Shown here: one piece after another, positions 8,105 to 19,322 of the stretch | Position numbering within the stretch: the first letter of the stretch is position 1 | How the letters are laid out: the number at the start of each line of letters is the position of its first letter | Assembly (NCBI GenBank): GCA_016713175.1 | Contig: JADJPQ010000004.1 | Location: 372,001-436,000, forward strand | Direction: 5' to 3' | DNA from: Planctomycetota bacterium | GTDB lineage: Bacteria > Planctomycetota > UBA1135 > UBA2386 | DNA length: 64,000 nucleotides | Position numbers and translations under genes: made by a program | The notes under the pieces: model-generated | What the model was told of the DNA's origin: nothing | The model's input: only the letters and a program-made list of their open reading frames with translations | Databases searched by the model: none

Positions 8105-9542
8105 GGGTACCTCGGTTGCGGCGTCGCTCCAGCAGCAGGCCGATCAACAGGCCGACAGCCGCGGCGCCAAGCGACGTCAGATACGGGTGCGGAATCGACA
8201 CCGGCGTCTGGTCGTCCGTCGGCGCCAGGACGTAGCGGCCCAGCACCCAGGTGATCCCGCCGGCGAGCAGGCACAGATTGGCGGCCAGCGCGCCGCCGCG
8301 GCGCGAGAACAACGCCAGGGTGACGATCAGGAAGATGCCGGCGCTGCCAAAACCCGACGCCTGCTCGACCAGGTCGCTGACATCGGCCACGGCCAACGCC
8401 AGCCACCAGGCGATGACGCCGCAGGCGGCGACGCCGATGCGCACCGCCCACAGCCGGGCGCGGTCGCTGCGCGGCGCGGCGTTGCTGAACAACAGATTGC
8501 GCGTCAGCACCGACGAGGCGACCAGGAGACAGGAATCGACGGTGGACAGGATCGCCGACACCAGCGCGCCTGCGAACATCGCGTTGATCCACCAGGGCAG
8601 GTGCTGGCCGGCGAGGCGCGGCAGCAGCTGCTCGGGATCGGTGAGATCGGGCAGCAGCGTCGGCCCGAGCAGGCCGAGCGTCACCGGGATCAGACCGATC
8701 AGCACATACAGGCCGCCGCCGACGAGGCCGGCCGCGCGCGCGGTGCCGGCCGAACGCGCGGCGAGGCTGCGCGAGACGACTTCCTGGGCGACGACCGAAC
8801 CGACCAGCACGACGGCCCACTGTTCGATCAGATCCATTGCCGGCGGTGTCCTTCCGGGTGTGAAGCCGATCCTGGCGTTCGCCAGTGCCTCGGCGGTCGG
8901 AGCGAAACCGCCGAGATGCCAGATGGCGCCGCACAGCAGCGCCAACAGGCCGAGCACCAGTGCCACGCCCTGCACGACGTCGGTGATCACGTCGGCCAGC
9001 AGACCGCCGCTGCCGGTGTAGATCACCGCAACGATCGCCGCGATCGCGATGCCGACGTTCTCACTCAGCAGGTCATCCGAGTTGACGTGCAGCACATGGC
9101 CGAACGCGCGGATCTGCGCGCCGGCCCACAGCAGCGACGTCGGGATCAGCAGCACCGCCGCGAGCCGTTCGGTCGAGCGGCCGTAACGGTCGTGGAACAG
9201 GTCGGCGAGGGTCGTGACCCTGCTGCGCCAGAACCGGCTGGCGAACACCAGGCCCATCACGACGAGGCATAGCCCGTACGCGAATGGTTCGACCGAGCCG
9301 AGGTTGAGGCCGTCGGTGTAGATCGAGCCGGCGGCACCGGTGCAGCTCTCGGCGCCGAACCAGGTCGCGAAGATGCTGGTCGACGCGAGGATGGGGCCGA
9401 GGCTCCGGCCGGCGACCAGGTAGTCGTCTTCGTTGCGGATCCGCCGCGACGCCCAGACGCCGATGCCGAGTTGCACCGCGACGTAGAGAAACAGCACGAA
9501 CAGCACGTTGCGGGTGTAACCGGTCGCGTGCGGTGGCGCCAT
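8076..9542 (-). CDS. Sodium:solute symporter (SSS family)
   Basis: 488 aa if started at the ATG giving MAPPHATGYTRNVLFVLFLY; a GTG at 9506 that begins at the first hydrophobic helix is a second option. About 13 hydrophobic segments are visible. SSS hallmarks include RNEDDYLVAGRSLGPI after the first helix, ATWFGAESCTGAAGSIY in the second, and TGSGGLLADVITDVVQG in the central bundle. These belong to the SLC5-type Na+-coupled uptake family. It leads a minus-strand run that ends in a fucosidase, so a sugar or a sugar acid is a likely substrate; this is inference. Its start codon lies only 16 bases from the start of the divergent esterase gene. Confidence 0.88.
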   Translation of the reverse strand: MAPPHATGYTRNVLFVLFLYVAVQLGIGVWASRRIRNEDDYLVAGRSLGPILASTSIFATWFGAESCTGAAGSIYTDGLNLGSVEPFAYGLCLVVMGLVFASRFWRSRVTTLADLFHDRYGRSTERLAAVLLIPTSLLWAGAQIRAFGHVLHVNSDDLLSENVGIAIAAIVAVIYTGSGGLLADVITDVVQGVALVLGLLALLCGAIWHLGGFAPTAEALANARIGFTPGRTPPAMDLIEQWAVVLVGSVVAQEVVSRSLAARSAGTARAAGLVGGGLYVLIGLIPVTLGLLGPTLLPDLTDPEQLLPRLAGQHLPWWINAMFAGALVSAILSTVDSCLLVASSVLTRNLLFSNAAPRSDRARLWAVRIGVAACGVIAWWLALAVADVSDLVEQASGFGSAGIFLIVTLALFSRRGGALAANLCLLAGGITWVLGRYVLAPTDDQTPVSIPHPYLTSLGAAAVGLLIGLLLERRRNRGTHDGPSNARG

Positions 9543-9558
9543 CTGGCAGCATGTGTCG

Positions 9559-11100
9559 ATGCGCGTTGCTGCGGTTGCCGCATGGCTTGCCCCTGTCCTG
9601 CTGACGCAGGAGCCGACGATGTTCGAAACCGGTTCGGTCGCGATCGGCGACGTGACGTATCCGTACCGGCTGCTGCCGCCGTTCGGCGAACGACCGGCGG
9701 CGGGTTGGCCGGTGGTAGTGTTCTTGCACGGCGCCGGCGAACGCGGCACCGACAACGAACGGCAGTTGACGTGGCTGGCCCGGCCGATGGCGCAATCGCC
9801 GCTGCGCGAACGTTTCCCCTGCCTGTTGCTCGCCGTGCAGTGTCCGCAAGGCGCGATGTGGGTCGAGCGGCCTTGGGCCGACCGCCGTTCGACACCGATG
9901 GCCGCCGCGGCGGCGCCGGCGCTGCAGGCGGTGCAGAAGGCGCTGGCGACCCTGTTGACGCGGCCGGATGTCGATCAGGACCGCGTCTACCTGACCGGCC
10001 TGTCGATGGGCGGCTACGGCTCGTGGGAACTCGCGATGCGGATGCCGGAGACGTTCGCCGCGGTGCTGCCGGTCTGTGGTGGCGGTGACGAGCGGGAGGC
10101 GTGGCGACTGCTCGCCCTGCCGATCTGGGCCTGGCACGGCGCCGCCGACAAAGTGGTGCCGCCGGAACGTTCGCGCCACCTGGTCGAGCGTCTGCGTCTG
10201 CTCGGCAGCGAGGTGCGCTACGACGAACTGGCGGGCGTCGGCCACGATTCGTGGAAGCAGGCCTACGGTGCCGAGGGCGCGCTGGCGTGGCTGTTCGCCC
10301 AACGGCGCAGCCGGCCGCGCCCGGCGACCCAGATCGGGCTTCGCGGCTGGAGCACGGACCCGGTGGCTGTGCTCCCTGCCGCGATCGGTCCGCCGACCAT
10401 CGGCGCCGACGGTGAACTCGGCGACCTCGCGGCGGCTGCGGCGCAGGTCTGGCAGGGGGCCCTGGGCGCGACGGCCCCGGCAGCCGGATCGGGTGAGCCA
10501 TCGATCACCCTGCGGCTGGAACCGGAGTCGCCGCACCCCTGGCGGGTCGACGTCGGTGACCGGATCGCGATCAGCGGTCACGATCGGCGCGCAATCGCCG
10601 ACGGCCTGGCGATGGTGCTCGGTGCAATGGCTGCGGGCGAACTTGGCCGACGGCAGCATCGCGGCAGCAGTGCGCGTCACCCTGGCTTCGTCTTGTCGCT
10701 GCAGGGATCGGCGGCGAACGCAACAGCGGCACCAGCAATCGCCCGATACAGCTGGCTGTGTGGGATCCGTTGGATCGAGTTGCCCGCGGACGTCGACGCG
10801 GCAGCCTGGCGGCAGGCGGCGGGGGTGTTCGGTATCGAAGTGGTACCGTCTGGAACCGCGATCCATGGTCACGAGTGGGAGAGCCCCGATGCCTTGCGTT
10901 GGAGCGGTGACCCGCAGCGGCTGCCGTCGCTGTCGGCGTTGTCGCAATGGCACCGTTCCCCGAACAAGCTGATCCGCATCCAGGTCGATCTGGACCCGGT
11001 GGTCTTGCCATCGACGTTGCCGGCGCGCCTCTTGGTGGTGACGTGCGGCGTGCCGCTCGAGCATGTGCCGGCGTTCGGCAGGTTGTTCTGGCCGCAGTGA
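9559..11100 (+). CDS. Exported PHB-depolymerase-type esterase fused to a GH20-like fragment
   Basis: 513 aa from the ATG that opens a signal peptide (MRVAAVAAWLAPVLLTQ); a GTG two codons upstream is possible. Residues 30-250 are an esterase of the LpqC/PHB-depolymerase type: FLHGAGERGTDNERQL (55-70), TGLSMGGYGSW with nucleophile Ser149, Asp197 in HGAADKVV and His229 in GVGHDSW. The C-terminal half (about 300-513) resembles the N-terminal non-catalytic domain of GH20 hexosaminidases (HPWRVDVGDRIAISGHDRRA) followed by the first strand or two of a barrel, without GH20 catalytic residues. Polysaccharide esterase activity is likely. It is first in the plus-strand run esterase, ECF sigma, kinase. 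Confidence 0.75.
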   Translation: MRVAAVAAWLAPVLLTQEPTMFETGSVAIGDVTYPYRLLPPFGERPAAGWPVVVFLHGAGERGTDNERQLTWLARPMAQSPLRERFPCLLLAVQCPQGAMWVERPWADRRSTPMAAAAAPALQAVQKALATLLTRPDVDQDRVYLTGLSMGGYGSWELAMRMPETFAAVLPVCGGGDEREAWRLLALPIWAWHGAADKVVPPERSRHLVERLRLLGSEVRYDELAGVGHDSWKQAYGAEGALAWLFAQRRSRPRPATQIGLRGWSTDPVAVLPAAIGPPTIGADGELGDLAAAAAQVWQGALGATAPAAGSGEPSITLRLEPESPHPWRVDVGDRIAISGHDRRAIADGLAMVLGAMAAGELGRRQHRGSSARHPGFVLSLQGSAANATAAPAIARYSWLCGIRWIELPADVDAAAWRQAAGVFGIEVVPSGTAIHGHEWESPDALRWSGDPQRLPSLSALSQWHRSPNKLIRIQVDLDPVVLPSTLPARLLVVTCGVPLEHVPAFGRLFWPQ

Positions 11101-11138
11101 GCGCCGGGCCCGCTCGGGGGTATCCTGCGGCGGTCCCC

Positions 11139-11728
11139 ATGACCGCGATCGACGACGTCCTGCTCGAACGGCTGCGCACCGGTGACGACAGTGCGCTCGG
11201 CCCGATCTTCGCCTGCCAACGCGATAAATTGCTGCGGATGGTGCAGTTCCGGCTCGATCCACGCCTCGTCGGCCGGATCGATGCCGAGGACGTGTTGCAG
11301 GAAGCCTACGTCGATGCGCAAAAGCGGCTGTCTGCCTGGCGCGCCGATCCGCGGCCGTTCCACGTGTGGTTGCGGCTGGTGACGCAGCAGACGATGGTCG
11401 ACATCCACCGTCGGCACCTCGGCGCCAAGATGCGCGACGCGGGTCGCGACCGGATGGCGCCGCAGAGCCAGAGCCTGTCCGGGTTCCTGGTCGGGACGAT
11501 GACGTCGCCGAGCCAGGCGGCGATGCGCGAGGAACTGAAAGTCCAGCTCGAACAGGCGCTCCAGAGCATGGAGGAGATCGATCGCGAGGTGCTGGTGTTG
11601 CGGCACTTCGAGGAACTGTCCAACAAGGAAGTCGCCGAACTGCTCGGCATCGGCGAGAACGCCGCCAGCAACCGCTACGTGCGGGCACTCGGCCGGCTGA
11701 AGGGGCTGCTGTCGCGGCTGCAGGAACC

Positions 11729-11732
<4 letters not shown>
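11139..11732 (+). CDS. ECF RNA polymerase sigma factor
   Basis: 197 aa from the ATG 38 bases after the esterase stop. Region 2 is visible in GRIDAEDVLQEAYVDAQKRL, and region 4 in LSNKEVAELLGIGENAASN, a helix-turn-helix followed by RYVRALGRLKGLL. It directs RNA polymerase to a small regulon. The stop codon overlaps the kinase GTG start (GTGA), the arrangement seen in planctomycete ECF sigma plus Ser/Thr kinase pairs, where the kinase is thought to control the sigma factor. No anti-sigma gene is next to it, which fits control by phosphorylation. Group-level ECF classification was not possible by eye. Confidence 0.92.
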
Positions 11733-14410
<2,678 letters not shown>

Positions 14411-15847
14411 TCAGGCCAGGATCGCGTGCGCGACCTTGCCGGCGACGTCCGTCAGCCGGAAGTCGCGGCCGGCGTGGCGGAAGGTCAGCCGTTCGTGGTC
14501 GAGCCCGAGCAGATGCAACAGGGTCGCGTGCAGGTCGTGCACGTGCATCTTGTCGTGCGTCGCGTAGTAGCCGTAGTCGTCGGTGGCGCCGTACGAGAAC
14601 CCCTGCCGGACGCCGCCGCCGCACAGCCAATGGGTGAACGCATGCGGGTTGTGGTCGCGACCGGTGCCGCCTTCGCTGGTCGGCGTGCGCCCGAACTCGC
14701 CACCCCACCAGACGAGCGTGTCTTCCAGCAGTCCGCGCTGTTCCAGATCGGTCAACAAGCCGGCGATCGGGCGGTCGACCTCGAGCGCATTGCTGCGGTG
14801 GTCCTTTTCCAGGTTGCCGTGCTGGTCCCACTTGTACGAGTGCGTGCACTGCACGAACCGGACACCGGTCTCCAGCAGCCGGCGCGCCATCAGGCACTGG
14901 CGTCCGAAGTTCTCGGTCTTGGGGTCATCCAGGCCGTACAGGGTCTTCGTCGCGGCGCTCTCCCGCTCGACGTCGAGCACTTCCGGGGCCCGGGCCTGCA
15001 TCCGGAACGCCAATTCGAACGATTCGCTGCGCGCCGGCAGCGCCGAGTCCTCGCTGCGCGCCGCGGCGTGTTCGCCGTTGATCGCCGCCAGCAGATCGAG
15101 CTGTGCGCGTTGCTGATCGCGGGGGCGATCGGGATGCCGCAGATGCTGCACCATCGCCTGCCGGGCCGGCACCGAGGCATTGCCGAGCGGCGTGCCCTGG
15201 AACACCGCCGGCAGGAAGGCCGACGACCAGTTGTTGACGCCGCCGTGCCCGAGCGTCGGGCACAGCGTCACGAAGCCGGGCAGATCCTGGTTCTCGGTGC
15301 CGAGCCCATAGGTGACCCACGAGCCGATGCTCGGTCGCACGAACGTGTCGCTGCCGGTGTGCACCTTCAGCAGCGCGCCGCCGTGCGCGTCGTTGCTGCC
15401 GTGCAGGCTCTTCAGGAAGCACAGCTTGTCGACGCAGGCGGCGACGTGCGGCCACAGTTCACTGACCCAGGCGCCGGACTGGCCGTGCTGCTTGAAGCGG
15501 TATGGCGAACCCATCAGCGCGCCGGTCTCGGCGAAGGTCACCCGTGGCTTGGCGAACGGCAACGGCTTGCCGTGGTCTCGCTGCAGCAGCGGTTTGTAGT
15601 CGAAGGTGTCGACCTGCGACGGTCCGCCGTGCATGAACAGGAACAGGATGCGTTTGGCCCGCGGGGCGAAGTGCGGCTGGCGTGGCGCCAGCGGCGATTC
15701 CTGGCCTGATCGCAATGCCCCGCGCAGCAGACTGGCGGCCCGCAACTCGTCGGCGAATGCGAACATGCCCACGCCGGCAGCGCCGTGCAGCAAGAGCTGC
15801 CGCCGCGAGACTCCGGGACCGCGGGGATGGTCGTGGTGGTCGGTCAT
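14411..15847 (-). CDS. DUF1501 (sulfatase-fold) exported protein
   Basis: 478 aa. The start is the ATG 5 bases after the upstream gene's stop, giving a Tat-type signal: SRRQLLLHGAAGVGMFAFA. The DUF1501 family is recognised from KRILFLFMHGGPSQVDTFDYK, the alkaline-phosphatase/sulfatase-like metal site segment, and VWWGGEFGRTPTSE plus GRDHNPHAFTHWLCGGG near the C-terminus. These genes are expanded in planctomycetes and are almost always found beside a DUF1549/DUF1553 gene, as here. The biochemical role is not established; an exported hydrolase of sulfated or phosphorylated substrates has been suggested. The 3' end abuts the kinase gene on the other strand without any intergenic base. Confidence 0.93.
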   Translation of the reverse strand: MTDHHDHPRGPGVSRRQLLLHGAAGVGMFAFADELRAASLLRGALRSGQESPLAPRQPHFAPRAKRILFLFMHGGPSQVDTFDYKPLLQRDHGKPLPFAKPRVTFAETGALMGSPYRFKQHGQSGAWVSELWPHVAACVDKLCFLKSLHGSNDAHGGALLKVHTGSDTFVRPSIGSWVTYGLGTENQDLPGFVTLCPTLGHGGVNNWSSAFLPAVFQGTPLGNASVPARQAMVQHLRHPDRPRDQQRAQLDLLAAINGEHAAARSEDSALPARSESFELAFRMQARAPEVLDVERESAATKTLYGLDDPKTENFGRQCLMARRLLETGVRFVQCTHSYKWDQHGNLEKDHRSNALEVDRPIAGLLTDLEQRGLLEDTLVWWGGEFGRTPTSEGGTGRDHNPHAFTHWLCGGGVRQGFSYGATDDYGYYATHDKMHVHDLHATLLHLLGLDHERLTFRHAGRDFRLTDVAGKVAHAILA

Positions 15848-15852
15848 GGGAC

Positions 15853-18741
15853 TCAGTCGATGTACAGGAACTCGTTGCTGGCCAGGGCGATCTGGCACAG
15901 TTGCGGCCACGGCTCGGTCACCCCGGACGCCCTGGCCTGTTGCAGCCATTCCGCGATCCGCGAGCGCTCGTTGACGGACGGTGTGCGGCCGAGCGCCTGC
16001 CGCCAGATCCAGTCGATCCGCGGGCCCGCCTCGGCGATTGCCGCAGCCGCCGCGGCGAACGCGCGCGCCTGCTCGTTGGCGAACGGACTGTTCAGCAGCA
16101 GCAGCGCCTGCGGCGCGACGGCACTGGCCGGACGTTGTTCGATGTGGACGCTCGGATCGCAGAAGTCGAATGCGGTGAAGAAATCGAACATCGCATTGCG
16201 GATCACCGGCAGATAAAGCGATCGCCGTGGTGCCGAGTAATGCGCGCCGTTGCCCGACTGGTCGTTGGTGACGTAGTCGCGGTCCTTGACTGTCAACAGC
16301 GTGCCGCCGACGGTGCGATCCAGGGTGCCCGCCACCGCCAGCATCGCGTCGCGGACGATCTCCGCTTCGAGGCGGACGCGGTTCTGACGCCACAGCAAGC
16401 GGTTCTCGGGATCGACGGCAGCAGCCGCCGGATCGTGGGACGACGCCAGTTGCCAGGTCCGCGACAACAGGATGCGGCGGAACAGCCGCTTCTGCGACCA
16501 GCCATCGGCGATCAGTTCGCGCGCCAGCCAGTCGAGCAGTTCGGGATGGCTCGGTCGGTCGCCGCGGACGCCGAAGTTGGATGGCGACCGCACGAGGCCG
16601 TGGCCGAACAGATGCTGCCAGGTGCGATTGACCTGCACGCGCGCGGTCAGCGGATGGCGTGGATCGAACAGCCACCGCGCCAGTTCGCGGCGGCCGCTCC
16701 CGTTTGGCGGCATCGCGGGTCCCGGCACGATCGACGCCAGCTCCGCGAGATAGCCGCGCGGCGTCGCCACTTCGGCCAGCGCCAGGTGGTTGCCGCGGAT
16801 GTGCAGTTGCAGGTCGACCGGCTTGCCGTCGCGGACGCACATCGCCACTGGAGCCTGTGGCGGCACGGCGGCCTTGGCAGCGTCGCGCGCGGTCGTCAGT
16901 TCGTGCAGTCGCGCCTGCAGCGGCGCCGGCAATGCCTGCCGCAGCGCGTCATCCTGCACCGCCAAGAGCCCTCCGGGCTCGAACAGCAGCGCGCGAGCGC
17001 TCTCCAGCAGCGCGTCGCCGAGTTGCCTGGGTGGCTTGTCCTTGTCGGCTGCCGCGAGCGCGCGTTGCCACGCATCGGCCGCGGTGGCGAACAGGGTCTG
17101 GTAGCGGGCCGCGAGTTCGCGCCGCGATTGCGGCGGCAGGCCGCCCAGCAGCACCGCGAATGGTCCGCCCTTGCCCTGCTGCGCGCTGGCGCGTTCGGCG
17201 AACGTCGCGTCGTCGGCGTCGGCGAGCCGTTGCCACGGCTCGAGCAGCGGCGCATCGGCCCGCGTCAGCAGGGAATCGGCGACTTGCCGGATCACCGGCG
17301 CGATCAGGCCGTCGGCGAGCGGTGAGTTCGCCGGCCACGGGCGCGTCGAGCCGTCGCCCAGGTGCAGCAGCAGCAGCTTGTCGAGATGTGGCGTGGAGCC
17401 GTGCAGTCCCTGCAGCCGCAGCGTGTGGCGCCCTGGCGCGAGGTCGAACTCGGCGGCGACGAACCAACGCTGCTGCGCCGGGAACCAGTCGCCGGTGGTG
17501 TGTTCGAGCGTGCGATCGGCAATGACCTTGCCGTCGATCGAGAGCTGCAGCGGACGCGACTCCTTGCCGGCCATCCGGACTTCGAGTCGATGGCGGCCGG
17601 CGTGCGCGACGTCGACCTCGTACTCGGCGAACTGCGTGCCGCCCTGATGCGTGTGCAGCACGATGCAAGCCGGTGACCCCCAGTGCTCGCGGTCGGCGCG
17701 CAGATTGGTCCGGGCCGCGGATTCGGCTTCGATGAAGTTGGCATCGGCGAGCGCCGCCTGGGCGGCGAGCAGGTAGCGGCCGATGTCGGCGACGGTCGCC
17801 TGGCGCAGTTCCTGCGTCACGGCGCGTTCGGTCTGTTCCAGCTCGGCTGCCTTGGCATCGGCGAGGCCCTGCAGGCGCTTGCGCTCGGCGATCTCGGCGT
17901 CGGTCGCCAGTTCGCGATCGACCCAGCGCGAGACGTGGTCGAGGTTGGCGAACGTGTCGGTGCTCTTGAAGATGCCGGCCAGCGCGAAGTAGTCGCGCTG
18001 CGACACCGGGTCGAACTTGTGGTCATGGCAGCGCGCGCAGCCGATCGTCAAGCCGACGAACGTGCGGCCGACCAGATCCAACTGTTCATCGACGGTGTCG
18101 AACAGCAGCTTGTCCTTGTCCTGCTCGGCGAGCATTTTCGGGCCGAGCGCGAGGAAACCGGTGGCGACGATGCGATCCGGCAGCGGCGCGGGATCGTCGG
18201 CCGGCAGCAGGTCGCCGGCGATCTGCAGGCTGCCGAACCGGTCGAACGGCAAGTCGTCGTTGAACGCGCGGACGACCCAGTCGCGGTAACGGAACGCTTG
18301 TGCGAACGCGAGGTTCTCGTCGAGGCCGTTGCTGTCGCTGTAACGCGCCAGGTCGAGCCAATGCCGCGCCTGCCGCTCGCCGAAGTGCGGTGACGCGAGC
18401 AGGCGGTCGACGACCTTGGCGAAGGCATCGGGCGCCGGATCGGCCACGAACGCGTCGACTTCGGTCGGAGTTGGCGGCAGGCCGGTCAGCGCGAAGTGGG
18501 CGCGGCGCAGCAGCGTGCGGCGGTCGGCGACCGCGGCCGGCGTGACGCCGGCTGCCACTTGGGCCTGGCGGACGAAGCGGTCGATCGGCGTGCTGTTCCA
18601 CGCTGGTTCGGCGACGGTCGGTGGCGACGCTTCCGCCAGCGGCCGGAACGACCACAGCGACGGCTCATCGGCGCGTTGGGCGACCAACCACGACGACAAC
18701 AGGACGGCCGCAGCGACGAAGCGCTCTGGTTTGGCAACCAA
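15853..18741 (-). CDS. DUF1549/DUF1553 planctomycete cytochrome-like protein
   Basis: 962 aa with a signal peptide and an apparent TTG start; no ATG or GTG lies in frame before the signal peptide. DUF1549 covers about residues 50-260 and contains one haem-type CxxCH site (CARCH, Cys235, Cys238, His239). Residues about 335-460 look like a carbohydrate-binding beta sandwich (FIEAESAARTN, YEVDVAHAGRHRLEVRMAG), and DUF1553 fills the C-terminal third (ARWLFDPRHPLTARVQVNRT). An electron-transfer function with the DUF1501 partner 5 bases downstream has been proposed for such pairs, but it is untested. It lacks the separate N-terminal cytochrome module that some relatives carry. Confidence 0.9.
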   Translation of the reverse strand: MVAKPERFVAAAVLLSSWLVAQRADEPSLWSFRPLAEASPPTVAEPAWNSTPIDRFVRQAQVAAGVTPAAVADRRTLLRRAHFALTGLPPTPTEVDAFVADPAPDAFAKVVDRLLASPHFGERQARHWLDLARYSDSNGLDENLAFAQAFRYRDWVVRAFNDDLPFDRFGSLQIAGDLLPADDPAPLPDRIVATGFLALGPKMLAEQDKDKLLFDTVDEQLDLVGRTFVGLTIGCARCHDHKFDPVSQRDYFALAGIFKSTDTFANLDHVSRWVDRELATDAEIAERKRLQGLADAKAAELEQTERAVTQELRQATVADIGRYLLAAQAALADANFIEAESAARTNLRADREHWGSPACIVLHTHQGGTQFAEYEVDVAHAGRHRLEVRMAGKESRPLQLSIDGKVIADRTLEHTTGDWFPAQQRWFVAAEFDLAPGRHTLRLQGLHGSTPHLDKLLLLHLGDGSTRPWPANSPLADGLIAPVIRQVADSLLTRADAPLLEPWQRLADADDATFAERASAQQGKGGPFAVLLGGLPPQSRRELAARYQTLFATAADAWQRALAAADKDKPPRQLGDALLESARALLFEPGGLLAVQDDALRQALPAPLQARLHELTTARDAAKAAVPPQAPVAMCVRDGKPVDLQLHIRGNHLALAEVATPRGYLAELASIVPGPAMPPNGSGRRELARWLFDPRHPLTARVQVNRTWQHLFGHGLVRSPSNFGVRGDRPSHPELLDWLARELIADGWSQKRLFRRILLSRTWQLASSHDPAAAAVDPENRLLWRQNRVRLEAEIVRDAMLAVAGTLDRTVGGTLLTVKDRDYVTNDQSGNGAHYSAPRRSLYLPVIRNAMFDFFTAFDFCDPSVHIEQRPASAVAPQALLLLNSPFANEQARAFAAAAAAIAEAGPRIDWIWRQALGRTPSVNERSRIAEWLQQARASGVTEPWPQLCQIALASNEFLYID

Positions 18742-18786
18742 GGGAAGACCGGGGCTTGGGACCGCCAGACGATAGCGGTCGATGGG

Positions 18787-19236
18787 TCAGCGCGACAGGC
18801 GCGCCAGCACTCTTTGCCAATAGCGTTCGGTCTGCGGCCGGGTCGGGCCCGACGGTCCGCCGTTGTGGGTGCGGGCGATGATCTCGGCGTCACCGATCGC
18901 CCAGGCACCGGGAACGTAGCGTTCCATGTAGGCGGTGAGGACCCGTTCGGCGTAACTGCGATCGCGACAGTCCTGGTAGGTGCCGCCGAGGTGCTTGCGG
19001 AAGGCGGTGGCGTCGCGCCAGTAGACTTCGTGGATCTGGTACGGGCCGATGGCGCGGCCGTCGTCGCCATCGGGAGGGTTTGGTCGGTCGCCGCTCTCGA
19101 CGAAGCGGATGGCGGCGAGGATCTGGTCGCGGGGCCAGGTGGGGTGGGGGCGGGTGCTGCAGCGATGGATGGTCAGCAGGATCGCGATGACGACGCCGGT
19201 AGCGGCGAAAACGTGTTCCAGGCGCAGACGTCGCAT
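18787..19236 (-). CDS. Membrane-anchored i-type-lysozyme (destabilase)-like protein
   Basis: 149 aa from the ATG giving MRRLRLEHVFAATGVVIAIL. A signal anchor (about 8-24) is followed by a domain resembling invertebrate-type lysozyme or destabilase: FVESGDRPNPPDGDDGRAI with Glu47 and an acidic residue about 12 positions on (Asp59), GPYQIHEVYWRDA, a C-terminal Cys (YQDCRDRSYAERV) and ARTHNGGPSG. In the animal family a Glu/Asp pair cleaves peptidoglycan. Expected role: muramidase on own or foreign cell wall. The gene is short and stands alone between the DUF1549/1553 gene and an exported protein. The family assignment rests on motif order only. Confidence 0.65.
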   Translation of the reverse strand: MRRLRLEHVFAATGVVIAILLTIHRCSTRPHPTWPRDQILAAIRFVESGDRPNPPDGDDGRAIGPYQIHEVYWRDATAFRKHLGGTYQDCRDRSYAERVLTAYMERYVPGAWAIGDAEIIARTHNGGPSGPTRPQTERYWQRVLARLSR

Positions 19237-19322
19237 CAGGCGCGAAAGCGATCGGTTGCGGCGGCCTCGCTGGTCGCCCTCGGCATTGCTCGGGGACCGG
19301 CGCGTTTCCTGCTCGTTGTGAG

